This document shows, one piece after another, positions 15,234-22,899 of a DNA stretch of 64,000 nucleotides (the stretch's first letter is position 1; the number at the start of each line of letters is the position of its first letter). Origin of the DNA: an uncultured Bacteroidales bacterium (GTDB taxonomy: Bacteria > Bacteroidota > Bacteroidia > Bacteroidales > UBA932); contig CALUQB010000008.1 of assembly GCA_944322815.1 (NCBI GenBank), forward strand, positions 1 to 64,000, read 5' to 3'. The notes under the pieces are model-generated. The model saw only the letters and a program-made list of their open reading frames with translations. It was not told the origin of the DNA and ran no database searches. Both the position numbers and the translations under genes were made by a program.

Positions 15234-17360
15234 ATGTTTGAAAAGATCTGCAAATACCTTTCATTCGGCTCGATAGCCGTACTGGCCCTCTATATGGCCG
15301 CCATGACAGTCCTGGAAAAGTTTTCCGGCACGGAGGCGGCCATGCGGTGGGGTTATCATTCGGTTCCGTTCATCGTCCTTTGGGTAGTCACGGCAGTCTC
15401 CGGACTGGTGTTTTACGTAATGAGAACCGAATGCAGGCATCTTGCCACATCAGGAATCCATCTTGCATTTGTTTTTATATTGTCAGGCGCTCTGATTACC
15501 CGCATTGACGGGGTGCAGGGCGCCCTTCATCTGAGAGTCGGGTCCGGACCCGCCACGGAATTCATGACAGAGGATATGCGGACCCTCTCTTTCCCGTTTT
15601 CAGTCTCTCTGGAAGACTTTGACATAGAATATTATCCGGGTACATACGCACCGACTGACTATGTCAGTCTGCTGAAGATCCAGGACGGGACAGAGGAGAC
15701 GGAATTTACCGTGGCCATGAACAGGATCGCCAGATATCGCGGCTACAGATTCTATCAGTCCGGCTATGACGAGGACGGCCTCGGCTCCACTCTGGCTGTC
15801 AGCCATGACCCTGTCGGCGTACCGGTAACATACACAGGCTACGCGCTCCTGCTTCTGTCCATGGCCGGTTTCTTCTTCCAGAAGGACAGCCGTTTCAGGT
15901 CCGTGCTCAGTCGTATTTCGAGAAAAGCTGCAGCATCCGTGCTTTTTTTATGCTTCATGGCTGCAGCAGATGCCGGAGCTGAATCCGGACTTCCGGATGA
16001 AAGACCGGATGTCAGGACATCAGTGTCGCCGAAATGCCTCCCTGAAGAAATCGCTGACGAATACGGACGGATGTACATTTACTACAATGACAGAATCTGT
16101 CCTGTCCAGACCCTGGCCAGAGATTTCACCATGAAGCTATACGGGAAGGCATCATACAGGGGCATGACCCCGGAACAGGTACTTACTGGATGGATATTCT
16201 TCCCTGACAGCTGGTCCGAAACACTGTCTCAGGATACCGGTACATCCGCCAAGGCTATGAAAAAAGCCCGCGAAAAGCAGGAAGCGGCGATGCTCGTCTG
16301 CACAGCCGGAATCCTGAAAATATTCCCGATCCGTGACGATGCAGGTTCCGTCAGATGGTATTCTTCCGTGGACCGGCTCCCTGCAGGGACGGAGCCGGAC
16401 CAATGGCTTTTTGTCCGCAAGGTGATGAGCCTGGCAGGGGAGTCCATTGTCAGGAAAGATTTTGCGGAGGTAGGGAATATTTTTGCTAAAGTCCGTGAAT
16501 ATCAGGAGAAAACGGCAGCCGGACTGCTCCCCGGCGACAGCCGCATTGCCGCGGAGCGGCTCTATAATTCCATTGAACGGCCCAAGGCCGTATCCATGGT
16601 ATGCATTGTCGCAGGCATCATATTGTTTATCGTGTACTGCATGTCATCCGGATTCGGACGGGGTCTCAGGTACGCTGGCGCAGGCTTGTCCGGGGCGGTT
16701 TTCCTTTATCTGACGCTGGTGATGGGGCTGCGGTGGTACATTTCCGCGCATGTCCCGATGTCGGACGGGTTCGAGGTGATGCTGCTTCTGGCCTGGCATA
16801 CGATGATGCTGGGCACTTTCGTGCAGAGAAAATTTCCGCTGATACTGCCTTTCGCGTTCCTGCTCGGGGGTTTCGCGCTTCTGGTGGCTTCGATAGGGGA
16901 GTCCGACCCTGCCATCGCTTATCTGATGCCGGTACTGTCATCCCCTCTGCTGTCGGTCCACGTGATGACGATGATGATTTCGTATACGCTGCTGGGGCTG
17001 GTGATGCTGAACGGAGTCATGGCTCTGGTGAAATACGGGCGGTCCCAGACCGGTATGGCCGATGCGGCGGATATGTCCCTGGCTGTTCTGTATCCCGCAG
17101 TCTTCTTCCTGGTAGCCGGGACATTCATCGGGGCCGTATGGGCGAATGTGTCATGGGGACGGTACTGGGCCTGGGATCCGAAAGAAGTATGGGCGCTGAT
17201 CACGATTCTGGTCTATTCTTTCGCCCTTCACGGGCGGAGTCTGAAAGTCTTTTCGAATCCGCGGTTCTTCCACTGGTTCTGTGTGCTGGCTTTCCTGTGT
17301 GTCCTGGTCACTTATTTCGGGGTGAATTATTTTCTTGGCGGTCTCCACAGTTATAGCTAA
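15234..17360 (+). CDS. Fused ResB-CcsA (CcsBA) cytochrome c biogenesis protein
   Basis: 708-residue integral membrane protein. The N-terminal half is ResB/CcsB-like: three or four membrane helices, a large periplasmic part (~95-205) with YRGYRFYQSGYDEDG, then another helix. The C-terminal half (~440-708) is CcsA-like, with the tryptophan-rich heme-handling motif WGRYWAWDPKEVWALI starting at residue 641. Such fusions transport heme across the membrane and ligate it to CxxCH motifs in system II cytochrome c maturation. The start is 14 bases after the di-heme lipoprotein stop, so the gene pair is a maturation-substrate operon. Conserved His residues (HVPMSDGFE, SVHVMTMMISY, FALHGRSL) are present. 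Confidence 0.9.
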   Translation: MFEKICKYLSFGSIAVLALYMAAMTVLEKFSGTEAAMRWGYHSVPFIVLWVVTAVSGLVFYVMRTECRHLATSGIHLAFVFILSGALITRIDGVQGALHLRVGSGPATEFMTEDMRTLSFPFSVSLEDFDIEYYPGTYAPTDYVSLLKIQDGTEETEFTVAMNRIARYRGYRFYQSGYDEDGLGSTLAVSHDPVGVPVTYTGYALLLLSMAGFFFQKDSRFRSVLSRISRKAAASVLFLCFMAAADAGAESGLPDERPDVRTSVSPKCLPEEIADEYGRMYIYYNDRICPVQTLARDFTMKLYGKASYRGMTPEQVLTGWIFFPDSWSETLSQDTGTSAKAMKKAREKQEAAMLVCTAGILKIFPIRDDAGSVRWYSSVDRLPAGTEPDQWLFVRKVMSLAGESIVRKDFAEVGNIFAKVREYQEKTAAGLLPGDSRIAAERLYNSIERPKAVSMVCIVAGIILFIVYCMSSGFGRGLRYAGAGLSGAVFLYLTLVMGLRWYISAHVPMSDGFEVMLLLAWHTMMLGTFVQRKFPLILPFAFLLGGFALLVASIGESDPAIAYLMPVLSSPLLSVHVMTMMISYTLLGLVMLNGVMALVKYGRSQTGMADAADMSLAVLYPAVFFLVAGTFIGAVWANVSWGRYWAWDPKEVWALITILVYSFALHGRSLKVFSNPRFFHWFCVLAFLCVLVTYFGVNYFLGGLHSYS

Positions 17361-17386
17361 ATTTGCAATCCCAAATCGTGACTTAA

Positions 17387-17686
17387 ATGAATTTTTCCGG
17401 AATCATCATAGGACTCTGCACATTCCTGATCATCGGAGTGTGCCACCCTCTGGTCATCAAGGCGGAGTACCATCTCGGGAAAGGCTGTTGGTGGCTTTTC
17501 CTTCTGGCCGGTATCGGCTTCGCGGCATTGTCGCTTTTCGTGGAAAGCATGGTCTGGTCCACTATTGCAGGAGTGGCCGCCTTTTCTTCCTTCTGGTCCA
17601 TACTGGAGCTTTTCGAACAGGAAAAACGTGTGAAAAGGGGCTGGTTCCCGGCCAATCCGCGGAAGCAGTCAGGGAAGAAAAAATAG
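17387..17686 (+). CDS. DUF4491 small membrane protein
   Basis: 99-residue protein with three hydrophobic segments (MNFSGIIIGLCTFLIIGVCH, WWLFLLAGIGFAALSLFVES, STIAGVAAFSSFWSILELFE) and a basic C-terminus ending GWFPANPRKQSGKKK. Sequence and length match DUF4491, a Bacteroidetes and Firmicutes inner-membrane family without known function. It is 26 bases downstream of the CcsBA gene and might be co-transcribed. The 17687-17865 gap after it contains no clear feature. Confidence 0.82.
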   Translation: MNFSGIIIGLCTFLIIGVCHPLVIKAEYHLGKGCWWLFLLAGIGFAALSLFVESMVWSTIAGVAAFSSFWSILELFEQEKRVKRGWFPANPRKQSGKKK

Positions 17687-17865
17687 CCGTTGCCCTGCGG
17701 AACGTTACCTTCCCCGGCCTTACAGGTATTTCCGGTACATTCTTCTGTAAAAGATATACATCGGTTTCCGGGATTTGCCTTAAATTTGCACCGTGACTTG
17801 GAATGTTCCCGTCCCGGTACGATCGCCGCGGACGGGATGGAAAAATTCATACGGGAGATTTTATT

Positions 17866-18717
17866 ATGAAAATCATAGCAAATCAGGAATTCGGCGGAGA
17901 GAGGCCGCTTTTCGCGTCTCATGACCTCCGTCTGGAGAATGTCATCATCAGGGAAGGGGAGTCTGCCATCAAGGAATGCAGCAACATCGAAGCTGAAAAC
18001 TGCCGTTTCGAGGGAAACTACCCGTTCTGGCATGTACACGGCTTCATCATCAGGAACTGCTATTTCGCGTTAGGAGGCAGGTCGGCCCTCTGGTACTCCG
18101 ACCATCTGAAAATGTCGGATACCGTGATAGATGCACCGAAAATGTTCCGCGAGATGCACGATATCGAAATCGAAAACGTCGTGATCAACGATGCCGACGA
18201 GATCTTCTGGAGATGCCGTGACATCAGGGTGAAGGACCTGAAGATCCATGACGGTACATATCCGTTCATGTTCAGCGAGAACATCTGTGTGGACGGACTG
18301 GAAAGCGACAGCAAATATGTCTTCCAGTATGTGAAGAATGTCGAGATACATCATGCGAAGATCACTACGAAAGACGCTTTCTGGGAAGTGGAGAATGTCA
18401 CCATATACGATTCCGAACTGAACGGTGAATATTTAGGCTGGCATTCGAAGAATCTCCGTCTGGTGAACTGTCATATCAGCGGGGAGCAGCCTCTCTGCTA
18501 TGCACATGACCTGGTCCTGGAGAACTGCACTTTCGACCCGTCATGCGACAGGGCATTCGAATACAGTACGGTGAAAGCCGACATACGCGGAGCCGTCACG
18601 AATATCAAGAATCCTATGTCAGGCCATATCGTAGCCGACAGCATCGGTTCGGTGACTATCGATGAAAACATCAAGGCTCCGGCCGACTGTCTGATAGAAA
18701 TCCGCAGGAATGCCTGA
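17866..18717 (+). CDS. DUF3737 right-handed beta-helix protein
   Basis: 283-residue cytoplasmic protein built of repeated ~20-residue strands each ending in an aromatic or hydrophobic turn (ENVIIREGESAIKECSNIEA, NCRFEGNYPFWH, NCYFALGGRSALWYSDHL, LKIHDGTYPFMFSENI). The pattern and the start MKIIANQEFGGERPLFASHD identify DUF3737, a family predicted to form a right-handed beta-helix of unknown function. ATG 17866 is used; an upstream in-frame ATG at 17803 would add a non-homologous leader. A TAAATTTG sequence at 17781 may belong to its promoter. Confidence 0.85.
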   Translation: MKIIANQEFGGERPLFASHDLRLENVIIREGESAIKECSNIEAENCRFEGNYPFWHVHGFIIRNCYFALGGRSALWYSDHLKMSDTVIDAPKMFREMHDIEIENVVINDADEIFWRCRDIRVKDLKIHDGTYPFMFSENICVDGLESDSKYVFQYVKNVEIHHAKITTKDAFWEVENVTIYDSELNGEYLGWHSKNLRLVNCHISGEQPLCYAHDLVLENCTFDPSCDRAFEYSTVKADIRGAVTNIKNPMSGHIVADSIGSVTIDENIKAPADCLIEIRRNA

Positions 18718-18830
18718 TTCCGTCATGATGGCCATGACGGCCAATGATTCCGAAGAGATAGTGACGTCAACCCGACGGAATCCCCTGCACCAGACAGAAT
18801 AATTTTTTGATTGACGTTGAAAACGAATAT

Positions 18831-19997
18831 ATGCAATACGATTTTGACGAGATAGTCCCGCGCCGCGGGACCAATTCCTATAAATGGGACAATGCCCCCG
18901 AGGGCGTATTGCCGCTTTGGGTGGCGGATATGGATTTCAGGACGGCGAAGCCTGTGACCGATGCCTTGCAGAAACGTGTCGCCCACGGTATTTTCGGATA
19001 TACCAAAGTCCCGCAGGAGTATTATGACGCAGTCATCGGATGGTTCGGCCGCAGGCATGGGCTGCATATCGAAAAGGACTGGATCATCTATACTTCCGGA
19101 GTAGTGCCTGCCGTTTCGGCGATTCTCAAGGCCATGACTGTCCCGGGAGACAAGGTTTTGCTTCTGACACCTGTTTACAACTGTTTCTATTCCTCTATCA
19201 GAAACAACGGCTGCGAGGCGGTATCCTGTCCGCTGGTCCGTACGGGAGACACATACGCCATAGATTTCGATGACTTCGAGACGAAAGCTTCGGATCCGAA
19301 GGTGAAAGTCTTCATCCTTTGCAGCCCTCACAATCCTGCAGGCCGCGTATGGACCAGGGAAGAACTCCTGAGATTCGGCGGAATCTGTCTGAAACACGGT
19401 GTCTTCATCATTTCCGATGAGATCCACTGCGAGCTGGTCTATCCTGGCTGCACGCACATCCCGTTCGCTTCGCTTTCGGAAGATTTCCGCATGAATTCCG
19501 CCACTTGCATCTCTCCGAGCAAGGCTTTCAACATCGCCGGACTGCAGATCGCGAATATCGTCGCAGCCGATCCGGAAATACGTGCTAAGATAGACCGTGC
19601 GATAAACATCAACGAAGTGTGCGACGTGAATCCTTTCGGAGTCATTGCCACGATAGCGGCCTACAACGAAGGTGAAGAGTGGCTGGAGCAGCTTCTGGCC
19701 TATCTGAAAGGGAACTATGACTTCATGCTGGAATTCTGCAGGAAGAATCTGCCGGAATTTCCGGTGGCCAAGCTGGAAGGCACATACCTGGCATGGATGG
19801 ACTGCAGCGTCCTCGGCATGGCATCGGAGGCTCTGGAGGAAGACCTGAAAGAAAAGGCCGGTATCTGGCTGAATGCCGGAGCCATGTACGGACCGGAAGG
19901 CGAGGGATACCAGCGATGGAATCTGGCTTGTCCGCGCGCACGCCTGGCAGAGGCCCTGGAAAGGTTCCGCACCTATGTCCGGGCGAAAGGCTTATAG
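18831..19997 (+). CDS. patB: PatB/MalY-type PLP aminotransferase (probable cystathionine beta-lyase)
   Basis: 388-residue fold-type I PLP enzyme. The N-terminus (YDFDEIVPRRGTNSYKWD, then PLWVADMDF) is diagnostic of the MalY/PatB group, which cleaves the C-S bond of cystathionine or cysteine-like substrates. The Schiff-base lysine is K231 in SPSKAFNIAGLQ. SDEIHCELV supplies the Asp that contacts the pyridine nitrogen, and the C-terminal WNLACPRARLAEAL contains the carboxylate-binding Arg. ATG 18831 is preferred; TTG at 18807 is an alternative. It ends 37 bases from the converging CDF gene, with no recognisable terminator between them. Confidence 0.88.
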   Translation: MQYDFDEIVPRRGTNSYKWDNAPEGVLPLWVADMDFRTAKPVTDALQKRVAHGIFGYTKVPQEYYDAVIGWFGRRHGLHIEKDWIIYTSGVVPAVSAILKAMTVPGDKVLLLTPVYNCFYSSIRNNGCEAVSCPLVRTGDTYAIDFDDFETKASDPKVKVFILCSPHNPAGRVWTREELLRFGGICLKHGVFIISDEIHCELVYPGCTHIPFASLSEDFRMNSATCISPSKAFNIAGLQIANIVAADPEIRAKIDRAININEVCDVNPFGVIATIAAYNEGEEWLEQLLAYLKGNYDFMLEFCRKNLPEFPVAKLEGTYLAWMDCSVLGMASEALEEDLKEKAGIWLNAGAMYGPEGEGYQRWNLACPRARLAEALERFRTYVRAKGL

Positions 19998-20034
19998 CAG
20001 ATTGAATTGCCGGAAGCCGGAGGGCATTCCCGTT

Positions 20035-20988
20035 TCATTTCCGCAAACCGGCCTGCCTGTCCTCAGATTCGGGCTTCGCCGGTTCCACATGGATGCTGAT
20101 GAAAGCCCCGCTGCCGAGCAGTTCTTTCAGCCTGGCTTCCATTTCGCGTGTGACGGCATGGGACTGTTCCACCGTCATTTTCCCGTCCATCCTCACGTGC
20201 ACGTCCATGGCGCAGTTGTTTCCTATGCGTCTGGTCCTCAGGTTATGGGGACTGCTCACCTCCGGGAATGACAGCAGGATGTCGGTGATCTGTTTTTCCG
20301 TCTCGTCAGGCAGGGAAGCCTCTATCAGTTCGTCTATGCACGGCTTGAACAGCTTGTAGGCCACCTTGATGATGAAAAAGCTCACCACCACGGCAGCTAT
20401 CGGGTCCAGCACCCTCCATTTCTCTCCCAGAAGGATGGCTCCGCCAATGCCTATGGCCGTCCCTATCGACGAGAGCGCATCGCTCCTGTGATGCCAGGCA
20501 TTCGCCACCACCGACTTCGAATTCATCTTCTCTCCGGCTATCCTGGTGTACTGGTACAATGCCTCTTTCGATACGATGGAGATCAGTGCAGCCCACAATG
20601 CTATCATGCCAGGCTCTTCCAATGCCTGGCCGTGCAGGAACCCCCAGATCGACTTCGCTCCGTTCCAGAAAATGCCTGCTCCGACGAAAAAAAGCACAAG
20701 CCCTATGATGGCTGTCGCCAATGTTTCGTATTTCCCGTGTCCGAAGTCGTGGTCCTTGTCCTGCGGCTTGTTCGCTATCTTCACGAAAATGATGACTATG
20801 ATGTCCGTGATGAAATCCGACAGAGAATGTACCGCATCGGCTATCATCGCGGCACTCTGCCCTATGACGCCAGCTGCGAACTTGAAAACCAGGAGCAGCA
20901 GATTCGTGATGCTCCCTGCTATCGTGACCTTGTATATCTTCCTTTCTCTGGTCCTTGAGTCCAATTCTTCCATATCATTCATGTCCAA
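20035..20988 (-). CDS. Cation diffusion facilitator (FieF-like metal exporter)
   Basis: 317-residue CDF transporter that exports divalent metal (Zn, Fe or Mn) from the cytoplasm in exchange for protons. The six-helix domain carries the metal-site motifs ADAVHSLSDFITD in TM2 and ANAWHHRSDALSS in TM5, both with the expected HxxxD / DxxxD spacing; HDFGHGKYETL is the conserved loop. The C-terminal cytoplasmic domain (~220-305) has HNLRTRRIGNNCAMDVHVRMD and QSHAVTREMEARL. Metal specificity cannot be read with certainty. It is monocistronic and convergent with the aminotransferase gene. Confidence 0.9.
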   Translation of the reverse strand: MDMNDMEELDSRTRERKIYKVTIAGSITNLLLLVFKFAAGVIGQSAAMIADAVHSLSDFITDIIVIIFVKIANKPQDKDHDFGHGKYETLATAIIGLVLFFVGAGIFWNGAKSIWGFLHGQALEEPGMIALWAALISIVSKEALYQYTRIAGEKMNSKSVVANAWHHRSDALSSIGTAIGIGGAILLGEKWRVLDPIAAVVVSFFIIKVAYKLFKPCIDELIEASLPDETEKQITDILLSFPEVSSPHNLRTRRIGNNCAMDVHVRMDGKMTVEQSHAVTREMEARLKELLGSGAFISIHVEPAKPESEDRQAGLRK

Positions 20989-21111
20989 TCGGACAGCAAA
21001 TATAATATTTCCTGCGGTATAATGAAATGCGGATTGTAGTCCGGTGCCGGTTTCAGATAATGATTTAATTTTCTAAATTTGTCTGGAATTGACACTAAAG
21101 ACAGCGTGATT

Positions 21112-22518
21112 ATGAAAATGACCGATCAAGGAATTACCAGGGCACTGCCGCTTCTCGCAGCAGCCGCAGTGCCGGCTGCATTGCACGCCGAGGCCCCTGC
21201 GGATGCCTCCAGGCGTGCCGGAGACAGGCCGAACATCATTTATATCATGACGGACCAGCAATGTGCGACGGCGATGAGCTGTGCCGGAAACATGGACGTA
21301 TCGACCCCGAATATGGACAGACTGGCCGAACACGGTATCAGGTTCGTGAATGCATATTGCGCCATGCCTCTGAGCGGACCGGCGAGAGGGGCGATGTTTA
21401 CAGGTTACATGCCGAGCGAGACCGGTATCATAGAGAATGATATCCCGATTCCTGATTCCCTGCAGAACAGGACTCTTGGTACTCTCGTTGGTGAGGCCGG
21501 GTACGACTGCGCCTACGCCGGCAAGTGGCATGTACATACTGTCGATCTGCCGTCGGAGTTCGCTTTCGGATTCAGGAATCTGCACGGGCACACCGACATA
21601 GGTCTGGCTGAAGCGTGCATAGACTATCTCAGGGAAGATCACGACAGCCCGTTCTTTCTCGTGGCTTCGTATATAAACCCTCATAATATCTGCGAGTTTG
21701 CCAGGAACCAGAATACTCCGCTCGCACGTATCCCGGATTTTACTCTTGAAGACTGTCCGACCCTTCCGGCCAATTATGCCGTGAATCCGTATGATGCTTC
21801 TGTCCTGCAGTTCGAAAAGCGTCAGAGTTACGCTCTGTATCCATCGCAGGATTTCAGGCCTGATGACTGGAGACGCTATCGTTATGCCTATTACCGTCTG
21901 GTAGAGGCCGTGGATGCGGAGATAGGTAAGATCATAGATGAAATCGACAGGCAGAATCTCTGGGAGAATACTGTGATCATCTTCACAAGCGACCATGGTG
22001 ACGGCTGCGGTGCACATCAGTGGAACCAGAAGACCGTACTTTATGAAGAAGTGGCCAATATTCCTCTGATCGTGTGTCTGCCTGGCGGAAAGAATGCCGG
22101 TACAGTGCTGCCCCAGCTGATAAACAACGGTGTGGACCTCATGCCTACTGTCTGCGACTGGGCCGGTGCAGAAGTGCCGGAAGGCAGGTCAGGTCTCAGT
22201 ATCAGGGCTGTAGCGGAATCGGGAGATGCTTTTCTTCCGCTGCGTGACTATGTGGTGACGGAGACGAACTTCAACCAGACAGCCGGAACTCTCGGCTGGA
22301 TGGTCCGCACTCCCAAGTACAAATACGTCCTCTATGACAAGGGGCAGTATCGAGAACAGCTTTACGATATGGACACCGACAGGGGCGAAATGGTGAATCT
22401 GGCAGTGGATGCACGCTATGCCGACATAGTGAAAGAGCATCGTGCCATGCTTCGCGAATGGATGGAAACGCATCCCGGTCCAGGCCGCGCCCGCCATTTC
22501 CGCTTCATCCCGGAATAG
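21112..22518 (+). CDS. Secreted serine-type sulfatase (S1 family)
   Basis: 468-residue periplasmic sulfatase with an N-terminal signal peptide (~1-25). RPNIIYIMTDQQ supplies the two metal Asp residues. The formylglycine site is S88-G-P-A-R in MPLSGPARGAMFTGYMPSETG-like context, a Ser-type site that would need an anaerobic radical-SAM maturase. YAGKWHVH gives the conserved Lys/His and TSDHGDGCGAHQW the remaining metal ligands. It is not next to polysaccharide genes, but its enzyme class fits the glycosaminoglycan locus 21 kb away. ATG 21112 follows a TAAATTTG -7-like box (21074-21081). Substrate position specificity is unassigned. Confidence 0.88.
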   Translation: MKMTDQGITRALPLLAAAAVPAALHAEAPADASRRAGDRPNIIYIMTDQQCATAMSCAGNMDVSTPNMDRLAEHGIRFVNAYCAMPLSGPARGAMFTGYMPSETGIIENDIPIPDSLQNRTLGTLVGEAGYDCAYAGKWHVHTVDLPSEFAFGFRNLHGHTDIGLAEACIDYLREDHDSPFFLVASYINPHNICEFARNQNTPLARIPDFTLEDCPTLPANYAVNPYDASVLQFEKRQSYALYPSQDFRPDDWRRYRYAYYRLVEAVDAEIGKIIDEIDRQNLWENTVIIFTSDHGDGCGAHQWNQKTVLYEEVANIPLIVCLPGGKNAGTVLPQLINNGVDLMPTVCDWAGAEVPEGRSGLSIRAVAESGDAFLPLRDYVVTETNFNQTAGTLGWMVRTPKYKYVLYDKGQYREQLYDMDTDRGEMVNLAVDARYADIVKEHRAMLREWMETHPGPGRARHFRFIPE

Positions 22519-22550
22519 TTTTCCAATCAGCTCATCCTGCTGACGCATAT

Positions 22551-22761
22551 TAACGTCAGTTCGACGAATTATTTTACTCAGTACCAGAGACTTCGTCGAA
22601 CTGACGTTACGATTTCTTCGAAATCTCTTCTTAATCTACGTGTCACCCCTCCTAAATCCTCCCCTACGTATGGGAGGACTTGCCTACGGACTCGTAAAAC
22701 GAATCCTCTACAGAGGTAGTTCTCTGAAATTCACTGCGTTCTTTTCATCGAACTCACGTTA
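22551..22761 (+). repeat. MITE-like element, copy 2
   Basis: 211-bp copy of the element found at 13329 and 63666, in the same orientation as the latter. Its ends are TAACGTCAGTTCGACGAA and TTCATCGAACTCACGTTA. It starts with a hairpin whose 17-bp arms span 22551-22609. Flanks are TAT on both sides, compatible with a 3-bp target duplication. It sits between converging sulfatase and PpdK genes. Confidence 0.85.
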
Positions 22762-22845
22762 TATTAATAAAGAGGACGACCCAAAAGGAATTACTCCTCT
22801 TTGAGAATTGAATATTTGAAACCGGACTCCATCAGGAGTACGAAT

Positions 22846-22885
22846 AAAAAGAGGGCGAGTCTGACTTTTGACCCGCCCTCTTTTT
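22846..22885 (-). terminator. Bidirectional Rho-independent terminator of ppdK
   Basis: AAAAAGAGGGCG (22846-22857) pairs with CGCCCTCTTTTT (22874-22885), giving a 12-bp stem with A and T tracts on either side. It lies 14 bases from the ppdK stop codon and can stop transcription from both directions. Confidence 0.85.
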
Positions 22886-22899
22886 ATACCGGTGTCCGG

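Noticed and set aside
16601-17356. 251-codon plus-strand frame inside the CcsBA gene
   Set aside because: Shifted frame of the CcsA domain; it has no hydrophobic segments, and the CcsBA frame holds the conserved WWD-type motif.
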